64,000 nucleotides of DNA from JAZKFT01 sp040386335 (lineage in GTDB: Bacteria > Bacteroidota > Bacteroidia > Chitinophagales > Chitinophagaceae), in assembly GCA_040386335.1 (NCBI GenBank), contig JAZKFT010000024.1, positions 1 to 64,000 on the forward strand, written 5' to 3'. Each line of letters starts with the position of its first letter. Positions within the stretch are counted from its first letter, which is position 1. The notes below the pieces were generated by a model, which saw nothing but the letters and a program-made list of their open reading frames with translations, searched no databases and was not told the origin of the DNA. Shown piece after piece: positions 8,638-17,737 of this stretch. A program made the position numbers and the translations under genes.

Positions 8638-10206
8638 TTATTTGTTTGTATCACTAATTCTGAAATAATCAAAATCTGCTGAGCCGCCGGTTTCTTTTGT
8701 TGCGTAATTAAACAGCGCAAAACGATACCCGATAAATTGCGGAATCGTGTAAGCCATCTTTAATGGTGTTCCAATTGGTATCCAGGCTTTACCATCAAGG
8801 CAGTAATAGAAATCTGCCATATCTTTTCTATTGGTAAAATCACAAGCGGCTTTAAAGTAAACGAGCTTTTGCGTCAGGGGTATCGATTGAACTTCTTCGG
8901 GCTTTCCAGTACTTGCATTAATCATAACAATAGCCTTTTTATCCCCATTAATTTTCACCCCAACCAGTCCATAATTTTTTTGCAACAATCCCAGTCCTGC
9001 AAAATCACCGTCTTTCATATTAGAAATATCCAATGCAAGTTCGCCGCTGCAAGCCGGCCCGATGGTGCGCTGTGTTAATGAATTTCTTGCCAGTAAAAAG
9101 CTGGTATCTAACCGGCCCGTGGTAAGCCGTAAATACCCGGTTTTAGCGGTAACAGACCATAAACTATTGTCAGGATTGTGATTCCATTGCCAGGCCAATG
9201 GCAGTGCAGCATCCTTTTTTTTGCGGGTAAATTCATCCGATGCCACAATGCCGGGAATTAAGCTTTTGTTCGCCGGCAAGTCGAGCATATCCGGTACTTT
9301 GCCATCAACGCCCAGTACCGGCCAACCGTTTTCCCATTTTACCGGTACCAGGTAGGGGATACGACCCACTGCCCCGTTATCGCGAAAGAGGTAGGCATAC
9401 CATTGGCCATCCGGCATGTCAATTAAACCGCCTTGTGCCACGCCCTTATCCTGTAATGCTACCTTACCCTCCCATGGTCCGGTAATTTTGTCGGCACGAT
9501 GTATGATAACGGTACGCATACCGCCCCGTGGCCAGCTGATATTGAAGAGATAATACTTTCCGCTAACCTTATAAAGCTGCGAACCTTCAGCCGCTAATCC
9601 GCCACCCGTTCCTGAAGGCGTACTGGCGTTTTCGATAAGCACCCGTTCAGTGCCGGGTTGCACATCCGTGAGATCATTGTTCAGTTCAAGGATCCGTAAT
9701 TTCCCCGCACCGTAAATCATATAGATTTTGCCATCATCATCAAAAAAGATCGTATGGTCATGATAGGATGGTTTGAAAGAGACGGCTTTCCACGGACCTT
9801 TTTCAATATTCTTTGTGGAATAGATATGGGTTCTGCCCGTAGTTTGGGCAAAAGTAGAAACATAGAATATACCATTATGATTACGGATGCAACTGGCCCA
9901 GGAGCCCCGGCCATAGGTACTTTTTCCGTTGGTAAGATTCAGTTCATCAATACTGGCCAATGTATCGTAGGCGTAGCCTATAAGGTTCCAATTCACTAAA
10001 TCTTTCGATTTCATAATAGGCACACCAGGGCTCATGTGCATGGTAGTGCTGCTCATGTAATAAGTGTCGCCTACGCGTACCATCGACATATCCGGCACAT
10101 CGGCATGAATGATGGGGTTATGGGCCTTAGCTGGTTGGGCATGGGCCGGGGTAGCCAATAAGCAGGCGAGGAGTGCAGCAAAGCCTGTAATCATACTTTT
10201 GTTCAT
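8638..10206 (-). CDS. GH43 beta-xylosidase/arabinofuranosidase with C-terminal concanavalin-like domain
   Basis: A 522-residue secreted enzyme (signal ends PAHAQ). The N-terminal propeller starts NPIIHADVPDMSMVRVGDTY, with Asp39 as the likely base. The acid sits in LAAEGSQLYK, in the usual GH43 position. Residues from about 310 to the end form the beta-sandwich domain typical of XynB-like GH43 (subfamily 12 style). Such enzymes usually act as beta-xylosidase or alpha-L-arabinofuranosidase on xylan fragments. It begins 8 bases after the GH95 stop, so the two are translationally close and in one operon. The subfamily number is by appearance, not by computation. Confidence 0.9.
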   Translation of the reverse strand: MNKSMITGFAALLACLLATPAHAQPAKAHNPIIHADVPDMSMVRVGDTYYMSSTTMHMSPGVPIMKSKDLVNWNLIGYAYDTLASIDELNLTNGKSTYGRGSWASCIRNHNGIFYVSTFAQTTGRTHIYSTKNIEKGPWKAVSFKPSYHDHTIFFDDDGKIYMIYGAGKLRILELNNDLTDVQPGTERVLIENASTPSGTGGGLAAEGSQLYKVSGKYYLFNISWPRGGMRTVIIHRADKITGPWEGKVALQDKGVAQGGLIDMPDGQWYAYLFRDNGAVGRIPYLVPVKWENGWPVLGVDGKVPDMLDLPANKSLIPGIVASDEFTRKKKDAALPLAWQWNHNPDNSLWSVTAKTGYLRLTTGRLDTSFLLARNSLTQRTIGPACSGELALDISNMKDGDFAGLGLLQKNYGLVGVKINGDKKAIVMINASTGKPEEVQSIPLTQKLVYFKAACDFTNRKDMADFYYCLDGKAWIPIGTPLKMAYTIPQFIGYRFALFNYATKETGGSADFDYFRISDTNK

Positions 10207-10214
10207 ATGGTAAA

Positions 10215-12692
10215 TTATTTAGAATTTTTCAGTGCCGTGAATGTGTAAGTTTTGCCTGATACCGTGGATATATCATACAACCATGTTTTCTTTATTTCGG
10301 GAACTGTAGCAGCTGCTTTTGGGGAGATGATTGGGTCCGGCGTGGCTACGATCTGGAAGAATGGATTTTTATTGTCACCTGTTGCTGTTTTTATGACACC
10401 ACCAGTTGATGTAAGCGCATTGGAAACCCTTAACCGAAGATTACCGCCGAGGTTGGATTTGATGACTACTTTAACGATTTTCGCATTTTCCCATTGCATC
10501 TGAACAATTTCAAAACCGCCAATGGTTTTGATGCCAGTTATACCCCCTTGCTTTTCCCATACACCGGGCAAGGCAGGTAATAAATGAACAGCCCCATCTG
10601 CACTCTGCACCAGCATTTCTGTAATACCAGAAGTACAACCAAAATTGCCATCAATCTGAAAGGGAGGATGCGCATCAAACAGGTTGTTGTAAGTGCCGCC
10701 ACCACCCCTGTTCACACCAAGAGGCGTCAATTGGGTTTGAATGAGTTTATATGCGTGATTGCCATCCAGCATTCTTGCCCACCAGTTTACTTTCCACCCC
10801 ATGCTCCAGCCGGTTGAAACATCTCCCCGGTGGAGCAATGTGTTTTTTGCCGCAGTAAATAATTGGGGTGTCCGGTAAGCGGAAATCTGGTTGGAAGGGA
10901 ACAAACCATACAGATGGGATATATGACGGTGGTTGTCTTTCGGATCATCGATATCATCCAGCCATTCCTGTAGTTGGTTATGCTGACCAATATGCATAGG
11001 GGAGAGGCGGTTGCGTAGCTGTTTCAGGCTGTCCAGGAATATGGCATCCTTTTTTAATAATTCTGCTGCCCTTATTGTTGTGTTGAATACATCAAAAATA
11101 ATCTGGTTGGTCATGGTTACCCCTGCATCTAAAGACGAACCCTGGTGTGCGGCGGGTGCATTTTCAGGTGATTCATCGGGGTTTACAACCAGGTACTTAA
11201 GTGTGGGATGCTCTACCAGGAAATCCATATAAAATAATGCCGCACCTTTTAAAATGGGATAGACAGATTGAAGGAAAATTTTATCTCCTGTGTACAAATA
11301 ATGTTCCCACAAATGCTGGCTGCCCCATCCGCCGCCGTTGCTCCATGCACCCCAGAAAGCCCCGTCTACAGCACCTGTAGCCCGCCATATGTCGGTATTA
11401 TGGTGCGCCATCCAACCTCTGGCGCCATACATATCTTTTGCTGTTTTTTCTCCTGTAACCGCCATCTCTTTTACCATCTTCAAAAACGGTTCATGCAATT
11501 CTGAGAGATTTGTTTTCTCCGCCGGCCAGTAATTCATTTGGGCATTGATGTTGATGGTGTATTTGCTATCCCAGGCGGGGCGAAGCTTGTTATTCCATAT
11601 ACCCTGCAGGTTCGCTGGCTGCCCGCCTGGCTGTGACGAGGAGATTAACAGGTACCGGCCAAACTGGTAATAGATAGAAACAAATTGGGGATCGTCTGTT
11701 GCATTGAAATTTTTTAAACGCTCGTCAGTGGGGAATTTAGCTGCATCGGTTATACCTAAATCCAACTTTACCCGGTTAAAATATTTTTGGTAGGCTGCCA
11801 CATGCGCTTTCTCAATGGCAGCGTATTTTTTATTGACAGCCTTCACAAGGTATGCTCTTGCACGTTCATTTTCATTGCCACTTATATCTTCATAATTATT
11901 GAAATTGGTTGCGATAGAAATGTAAATGGTTACTTCGTTTGCGTCTTTAATTATTATAGAAGTATCTGTTGATGCCAGCGTTCCTCCTTCCGTTTTAAAT
12001 TCAGCAATACCCTTATAACGAACCAGGCCCTTTACGCTTTCATGGTCCATGGTGGTAGCGGCAAAAGTTAACTGTTTCGACGCAACCATTTTTACTGCCA
12101 CCTTTTGCTGGGGAGTAGAATAGTAGGCTGTGAAAGAAATACTATTTGCTTTGCTGGCGGTTAAATGCACCACCACTACGCGGTCCGGAAATGAAGCCAG
12201 TACTTCTCTTGTATAAGTTAGATCGCCAACTGAATAAGTGGTTTTGGCAATTGCCTTTTCGATATCAAGTTCGCGGCGATAATTGGTATAGTTTTCATGA
12301 CCGGGGAAGGATAACTGAAGCTCTCCGGCCGGCTCAAACATTTGTCCATGCGATTTTTTGCTGATAATTACTTTGTTGGCTAATTGTTCGGCCTGCTTTT
12401 GTTTTCCTTCAAAAATCAGTTTGCGCATGGCTGCCAGTGAATCCAGCGCTAACGGATTGTCGTTCCTGTTGGGGCTTCCGGTCCATAAAGTATGTTCGTT
12501 CAGTTGAATCGTTTCTGTCTCCACATTTCCGTAAACCATAGCGCCTAATCTTCCATTGCCGATGGGTAATGCGTTCTCCCAAACTTTTCCGGAAGGCTTG
12601 TTGTACCATAGTTTTAACCCGGAATTATTTTGCGCAGCAGCACTTGATATGGCAAATAGTACGAAAATGCCTGCGATTATTTTTTTGAACAT
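10215..12692 (-). CDS. GH95 glycosidase, probable alpha-L-galactosidase
   Basis: An 825-residue secreted enzyme with the GH95 opening (LWYNKPSGKVWENALPIGNG). Active-site equivalents are visible: NINAQMNYW (Asn381, Asn383), SPEN (Glu510) and QIDGNFG (Asp681). Two residues before Asn381, where alpha-L-fucosidases of the family carry His, this protein has Thr379. As I recall, the xylan-linked GH95 L-galactosidase of gut Bacteroides has the same exchange, which makes room for the C6 hydroxyl of L-galactose. Terminal L-galactose occurs on complex arabinoxylan side chains, which fits the locus. It lies 8 bases before the GH43 below. Alpha-L-fucosidase remains the alternative. Confidence 0.9.
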   Translation of the reverse strand: MFKKIIAGIFVLFAISSAAAQNNSGLKLWYNKPSGKVWENALPIGNGRLGAMVYGNVETETIQLNEHTLWTGSPNRNDNPLALDSLAAMRKLIFEGKQKQAEQLANKVIISKKSHGQMFEPAGELQLSFPGHENYTNYRRELDIEKAIAKTTYSVGDLTYTREVLASFPDRVVVVHLTASKANSISFTAYYSTPQQKVAVKMVASKQLTFAATTMDHESVKGLVRYKGIAEFKTEGGTLASTDTSIIIKDANEVTIYISIATNFNNYEDISGNENERARAYLVKAVNKKYAAIEKAHVAAYQKYFNRVKLDLGITDAAKFPTDERLKNFNATDDPQFVSIYYQFGRYLLISSSQPGGQPANLQGIWNNKLRPAWDSKYTININAQMNYWPAEKTNLSELHEPFLKMVKEMAVTGEKTAKDMYGARGWMAHHNTDIWRATGAVDGAFWGAWSNGGGWGSQHLWEHYLYTGDKIFLQSVYPILKGAALFYMDFLVEHPTLKYLVVNPDESPENAPAAHQGSSLDAGVTMTNQIIFDVFNTTIRAAELLKKDAIFLDSLKQLRNRLSPMHIGQHNQLQEWLDDIDDPKDNHRHISHLYGLFPSNQISAYRTPQLFTAAKNTLLHRGDVSTGWSMGWKVNWWARMLDGNHAYKLIQTQLTPLGVNRGGGGTYNNLFDAHPPFQIDGNFGCTSGITEMLVQSADGAVHLLPALPGVWEKQGGITGIKTIGGFEIVQMQWENAKIVKVVIKSNLGGNLRLRVSNALTSTGGVIKTATGDNKNPFFQIVATPDPIISPKAAATVPEIKKTWLYDISTVSGKTYTFTALKNSK

Positions 12693-12770
12693 ATGGTTGT
12701 CACTTTTAAATGATTTTTTGTAAGATTTGTTACCAGGCTTTTCACGATCTTATTAGTAAGCCAGCCTGTA

Positions 12771-14183
12771 TTAATCTTGGTTTTTAAACATCCAGTAATC
12801 GAAATTGAAGAGCACACGGCCGGCAGTAATATTTTGACCTTTAAATGCCAAAAACACATCATGAACGCCTGTAACCTGGGCCGTTAATTTTTCGGTGATC
12901 GCTTTCCATTTATCCCAACCGCCTGTGCGGGGAATATTGATGGTGACCAGCTTCGTGCCAGCCAAACTATCAATATGCACTTCAAGAATGCCGCCATCTA
13001 AGCCAGCGGCAACACTGGCAGTAAATGATGACGGAGTAGTAGCGCCAAAATCCACTGACCGCAGTTTGATATAACCTCCTGTCCGGATATTGTTCACGAA
13101 GACACCAGTTTTTTCATCCTGGTCAATACTACATTTTTCCGACCATGCGATGGTTTCAGCTTCAGTGCGCTTATACGGATCAAGGGTGCCGGCTGGTTGC
13201 ACACCTTCTTTGGTCATGGTTATAGCCGGGATCGTGCCATCCGCGTTGTAATTAAATGTTTCTATAGCGCTGGCCCGCCCGTAGCCACCACCGCCCGGCA
13301 ATAGCCCGGTGTGATAAAACAGGTAAGATTTGCCTTTGAAATCAATAATACCGCCATGGTTGGTGAAACTGTTGGTAGGTTGTTCGGTCATGATTTTACC
13401 CTGGTATTTCCACGGGCCTATTGCACTGTCACTCATCGAATAAGACAGGCATTCACCGCCTTTACTCATGCCGGCAAACATTTGATAATACTTTCCATTT
13501 CGTTTGTAAAACCATGGGCCTTCTACAAATACATCTTTGTTGGGGGTAGCTTCCGGGGCAGGCGGAGCATTCCCGTTTCCTGGGCGCCTAACACCGCCAA
13601 ATGTTTCCACCGTTTGAGGTACCGTAACAATTTCCCCGGTATAGGAAATCATATCCTTATTTAGCTTTACATAAAATAAGGCGCCGTTGCCCCAATACAT
13701 ATATGCTTGTCCGTCGTCATCGATGGCTACAGTCGGGTCAATATTGGCCCAGGTGCCGGTAGTGATCAGCGGTTTGCCCAGTGCATCTTTAAATGGGCCT
13801 TCGGGCTTATCCGCTACCGCTACGCCAACTGCCATTTTGTTTTGCGTGGTTTGGGCACATATATACCAGTAGAATTTTCCGTTACGCTCAATACATTGGC
13901 TGGCCCAGGCACGGTCTCTTGCCCAGGAAAATGACTCTAAAGAAATAGGCGCACCATGATCAGTCCAGTTTACCATGTCGGCTGAAGAATGCACCCGCCA
14001 CTTGGTCATATAATAAAAATTGTAACCTGGAATGTCGTCGCCTGTGTACATATACACTTTGCCATTGTAAACCATTGGGGCGGGATCCGGGGAGTAATGC
14101 GTCTGAACAACGGGATTTTGTGCAAATGATAAATTTGTTACTGCACAGAAAATGGATGTAAACAAGCTTGCTTTTAATTTCAT
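12771..14183 (-). CDS. GH43 enzyme with C-terminal CBM6
   Basis: A 470-residue secreted enzyme (signal MKLKASLFTSIFCAVTNLSF, then AQNP). The catalytic start SPDPAPMVYNGKVYMYTGDD carries the base Asp33. NIDPTVAIDDDGQAYMYWG carries the second Asp and VEGPWFYKRNGKYY the acid Glu. Residues from about 345 to the end form a CBM6 sandwich ending VLFNFDYWMF. This GH43-CBM6 layout is common for arabinofuranosidases and xylosidases acting on decorated xylan. The remnant at 28,842-29,101 resembles this protein at both ends, so the locus once had another copy of the type. It sits between GH97 and GH95, with 60- to 80-base gaps. Confidence 0.92.
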   Translation of the reverse strand: MKLKASLFTSIFCAVTNLSFAQNPVVQTHYSPDPAPMVYNGKVYMYTGDDIPGYNFYYMTKWRVHSSADMVNWTDHGAPISLESFSWARDRAWASQCIERNGKFYWYICAQTTQNKMAVGVAVADKPEGPFKDALGKPLITTGTWANIDPTVAIDDDGQAYMYWGNGALFYVKLNKDMISYTGEIVTVPQTVETFGGVRRPGNGNAPPAPEATPNKDVFVEGPWFYKRNGKYYQMFAGMSKGGECLSYSMSDSAIGPWKYQGKIMTEQPTNSFTNHGGIIDFKGKSYLFYHTGLLPGGGGYGRASAIETFNYNADGTIPAITMTKEGVQPAGTLDPYKRTEAETIAWSEKCSIDQDEKTGVFVNNIRTGGYIKLRSVDFGATTPSSFTASVAAGLDGGILEVHIDSLAGTKLVTINIPRTGGWDKWKAITEKLTAQVTGVHDVFLAFKGQNITAGRVLFNFDYWMFKNQD

Positions 14184-14243
14184 CAGATGTTTAAGTTTCT
14201 CATAAAAAAGAAATAGTGTTAATTGCCTGGGATCTGGCAGGCG

Positions 14244-16202
14244 TTACTGTTTTAATACAAACCCGCCGCTGGGTTGGATCTCCAGTTCATACGATCCGTT
14301 AGACCCGATCTTCACTTCATTTGAGTAAGGTGCTTTTGCAGCATCATCGTTGTACAGAATGGCATTTTTACCCGCCAGCATTGGTAAGTTTAAATTCAAT
14401 TTTAATGGCTCTTTACCGGCATTGGCGCCTGCTACATACCAATTTTTTCCCTGCCTCCTGGCTATAACAACATGCTTGCCGGGATACCCGTCAATGTAAA
14501 TTGTTTCATCCCAGGTGGTGGGTACTTTTCGCATAAAATCAATTTCAAAAGCGGGCACATCTGTCAGGTTATTCGGTGTCAATCCAAACATTTGTACCGG
14601 GTTTTGAAAAAGCACGGATGTCGCTAATTGAAAGGCGTCCGTGGTAAGCCGCTTATTCCTGGTATCATTGCTTTTAACGAGAAATTTGTTGAGCAGAACG
14701 CCACCAAATTCCATGCTGCCAACAGCGTTGCGGATAAATGGATGTAACGTCGCATTGAAAGCTTCTGCATCCCTTACTCCCTGGGAGAATATCAGCATTT
14801 CTGAGGCTAATATTGCTTCACTGCCAACAAAATTGGGATACATGCGTTCCCATCCTCTTGGCAATGTGGCACCATGAAAATCTATGAACAGGCCATAATC
14901 ATTGGCATCGGAGAGAATGTCTTCATACAACTTCATCGTTTCCTGCTTGTCGCCGCCGAAAAAATCAACTTTCAATCCTTTTACCCCTGCATCACGCAGC
15001 CATTTCATTTCTTTTTTTCTTTCTATGGACGTATTCATTTTATTTCTGGGCCCCTGTGGTGCATCATTTTCAGCTCCATTGGAATTATACCACAGCAAGA
15101 CTTCTACTTTTTTAGATTTGGCATATTTGATCAGTTCTTTCATCTTCTCTTTGCCAATATTGGAATCCCACAATGCATCGATCAGTATGTATTCCCATTT
15201 TAATGCAGCTGCGAGGTCGATGTACTTTGCCTGGTCATCGTAGTTCATGCTTTGGTCCTGCCAAACGATCCAACTCCAGGTGGCCTTGCCAAATTTGTAT
15301 GGTCGCGATGGTTCATATAAGGGTTCCACTACATCAAAGGGTATCGTGGTTTCAACAATCGGCTTCAGGTTTTCACCGACCGTGATGGTACGCCATGGGG
15401 TCACTCCTGGTAAGGAAAGCGCTGCCCCGGTGCTGCCAAAGCCATTGTTCTGTTTTATGTTAGGATATTCGACGGTGTACACCCCTGTTTCCTTTGAACA
15501 GTCGCTGAGATGAGACCCACAATAGAGGCTGCTCACGCCCGTTTCGGAGAGTAATACCCACCCACTGTTACCCACATGAAACAGACCAGGAAATACAAAT
15601 CCTTCGCTGCGGAAATTGGTGCCAACCATAGGTGCATCCGCCTGGTAGCCACTTTCATAACTGGGAGCCGTACGTGCGAAACCGGTCATGGGTGCCATCA
15701 TGGGAGATAAAAAGGTGGTAGTTGCGGCGGGAAATTTATAACCGGTGGCTTCTTTTTCTACCACGCAGGCAAACCGTTGCCCCATCGTAGCCAGTTCGTA
15801 CCTGAAAGCAATATCATTATCGCTCACACGGAACACAATTTTCAACTTGCGTTGTTGTGCATTTTCAAAACTGCAGGTAACCTGGTTTGCCACATAGTGT
15901 ACCTCAGCCTTTTTTATTTTGGCCTGGGTGTAGGTTTTGTCGATGCTGCTGTCTTCGCTCCCAATGTATTTCATTCCTAAGCTAAAGTCCCCTTCATTGG
16001 TTTTAAGACCCAGGGGCGAGTTGTCGAGCATTAATTTATTGTTATACATCACTGAGTAGACCGGTTTTCCATCGATCGTATTAACCGTTACAACCAATAG
16101 CTTATTGGGGCTGACAACTTTGATATCCTGGGAATATCCACTGCCTGCAAGCAATGCGAAGCCGACAGCTAACATTGACCGCACTTTGATTTTCATAATC
16201 AT
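14244..16202 (-). CDS. GH97 glycosidase, probable retaining alpha-galactosidase
   Basis: The protein has the three GH97 parts: an N-terminal beta-super-sandwich beginning KVVSPNKLLVVTVNT, a TIM barrel around residues 290-560, and a C-terminal all-beta domain. In the barrel, GLKVDFFGGD supplies an Asp (residue 413 from this start) at the position used as nucleophile by retaining alpha-galactosidases of the family. Inverting SusB-type glucosidases lack it. So I favour retaining alpha-galactosidase over alpha-glucosidase. I chose ATG 16202 because the signal peptide begins there (MIMKIKVRSMLAVGFALL). ATG 16229 would add nine residues. Alpha-galactosyl tips are known on complex xylans, which suits the locus. 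Confidence 0.9.
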   Translation of the reverse strand: MIMKIKVRSMLAVGFALLAGSGYSQDIKVVSPNKLLVVTVNTIDGKPVYSVMYNNKLMLDNSPLGLKTNEGDFSLGMKYIGSEDSSIDKTYTQAKIKKAEVHYVANQVTCSFENAQQRKLKIVFRVSDNDIAFRYELATMGQRFACVVEKEATGYKFPAATTTFLSPMMAPMTGFARTAPSYESGYQADAPMVGTNFRSEGFVFPGLFHVGNSGWVLLSETGVSSLYCGSHLSDCSKETGVYTVEYPNIKQNNGFGSTGAALSLPGVTPWRTITVGENLKPIVETTIPFDVVEPLYEPSRPYKFGKATWSWIVWQDQSMNYDDQAKYIDLAAALKWEYILIDALWDSNIGKEKMKELIKYAKSKKVEVLLWYNSNGAENDAPQGPRNKMNTSIERKKEMKWLRDAGVKGLKVDFFGGDKQETMKLYEDILSDANDYGLFIDFHGATLPRGWERMYPNFVGSEAILASEMLIFSQGVRDAEAFNATLHPFIRNAVGSMEFGGVLLNKFLVKSNDTRNKRLTTDAFQLATSVLFQNPVQMFGLTPNNLTDVPAFEIDFMRKVPTTWDETIYIDGYPGKHVVIARRQGKNWYVAGANAGKEPLKLNLNLPMLAGKNAILYNDDAAKAPYSNEVKIGSNGSYELEIQPSGGFVLKQ

Positions 16203-16307
16203 TTTAAGTTTTCTAACTGGGTTTTGCATAATGTATCGCTATCGGATTTGTGTGAATTGCCTTTTTTGATATTTTGTTTTAGTATAATGACCGTTGTTTT
16301 ATCAGTC

Positions 16308-17681
16308 CTATTTCTTTGCCGTTGAGTACATCGGATAACCTTTTGCGGGCAAGGCTGCCATGTATTGCTTTAACCATACCATTGATGGATTTTCGACTCC
16401 CTCCCTGCTTACAATACCAGTACCGCTCATCCAGGTGCTGCCAGTTATATAACCCCAGAGTGTAATGCCTGCTACGGCAGGGTGTTCGTAAAAAACCGGG
16501 ATGGCTTTTTTGTAGCTGATCAACTGCAGTGAGTCATTTGTCTGCCTGCCCCTGATACCACCATTCATATCCAGTTCAGTTACATAAATGGGCAAACCTG
16601 AGGTTGCCATCAGGTCGAGTGACGCTTTAATAGTATCTGCAACAGGCCTGTCTACATTAAAGGCATGGGCTTGTGTGCCAAAGCCATCTACCAAACCATG
16701 ATCTCTTAAAACTTTAAATAACTCCAACTGTGCCCTGATGGCTTTGGTATCGCCTTCCAGCCCGTAGTCATTCAGTACCAGTTTTGTATTGGGGAATATC
16801 CTGCGGCCTTGTTCAAATAACCATATTTGCCATTGGTAGTCATCTATTTTTGTACCGGGTCCGCCCAGTAAATCCCTGAATTTTTGATTGTCTTTCTGGT
16901 GCTGAGACAGTTGCTCGTTCAGAAGATCAATTTGATCGGCCAGCGGAAACCGTTGCGCAATGGCGGTTAGATGTTTTACAATTTCTTCCTTTGCTTCCTC
17001 AGTGCTAAGTGTAAGCAACCATTGTGGATACTGACTGGCCCATACGCCGGCATGATAGCGGAATATCATGTTGCGATCTTTGGCATAGTTATATGCATCG
17101 TCTGCACCACCCCAGGTATATTGACCCCGAACCGCAGCCACTGAACCCCATTTGCAGGCATTTTCGGCTGTTACCCCGTTCCAATACATATCATAGTTAG
17201 CAGATGCCATCCCCTGGCGGATATTGGCCAGGTACTTCCCTTTGCCTGCACTTAAACCTTTTGGCGTTACTTCAGCAGCGCCCGCCGTTATGATGACACC
17301 TGTTGAGGTGAAAGAAACGTCGTTGTTATTTGTTGCTTTTGCTTTAATGGTAAATGTACCGGCTGGCACCTTTTTCCAAAGGAAAGTGTATACATTATCA
17401 ACCTGTTTACTGGCTTTTCCCAATAGCTTGTTGCCGTTGTAGAACTCCACCTGCGATACAGTTCCATTGTTAGAGGTCTTGCCGAAGTCGGTAGCATACA
17501 CACGGATCTCTACATCTGAACCCGCTTTGTAATACGCATTGCTAAATGGGGTTATCACGACACAGGAAGGCGGAAAAGTCTGGGCACTAAGCACTATAGA
17601 GCCTGACATTATAAACAACATCGCGATTATTTGTACGCCAACTCGTAGCCATAGCATTTTTTTACTGAGTGTTGCTTTCAT
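16308..17681 (-). CDS. divergent GH10 xylanase with N-terminal Ig-like domain
   Basis: A 457-residue secreted protein. After a long signal region (cleavage near LSAQ) residues 36-134 form an Ig-like domain of the bacterial polysaccharidase type (VEFYNGNKLLGKA, GTFTIKAKATNN). The rest is a GH10 barrel. VTELDMNG gives the nucleophile Glu369, GFGTQAHAF replaces the usual GIQGH segment, and IDLLNEQL supplies acid/base Glu256 where typical members read WDVVNE. ITLWGY corresponds to the conserved tryptophan strand. The catalytic pair is kept but surroundings are unusual, so the substrate may be a substituted xylan or a related polymer. It follows GH127 at 56 bases. Confidence 0.85.
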   Translation of the reverse strand: MKATLSKKMLWLRVGVQIIAMLFIMSGSIVLSAQTFPPSCVVITPFSNAYYKAGSDVEIRVYATDFGKTSNNGTVSQVEFYNGNKLLGKASKQVDNVYTFLWKKVPAGTFTIKAKATNNNDVSFTSTGVIITAGAAEVTPKGLSAGKGKYLANIRQGMASANYDMYWNGVTAENACKWGSVAAVRGQYTWGGADDAYNYAKDRNMIFRYHAGVWASQYPQWLLTLSTEEAKEEIVKHLTAIAQRFPLADQIDLLNEQLSQHQKDNQKFRDLLGGPGTKIDDYQWQIWLFEQGRRIFPNTKLVLNDYGLEGDTKAIRAQLELFKVLRDHGLVDGFGTQAHAFNVDRPVADTIKASLDLMATSGLPIYVTELDMNGGIRGRQTNDSLQLISYKKAIPVFYEHPAVAGITLWGYITGSTWMSGTGIVSREGVENPSMVWLKQYMAALPAKGYPMYSTAKK

Positions 17682-17737
17682 ATAGGAATAAATTTGGTTT
17701 TTATGAATAGACTTTTAATGCCAGGAAATGAGGATCA

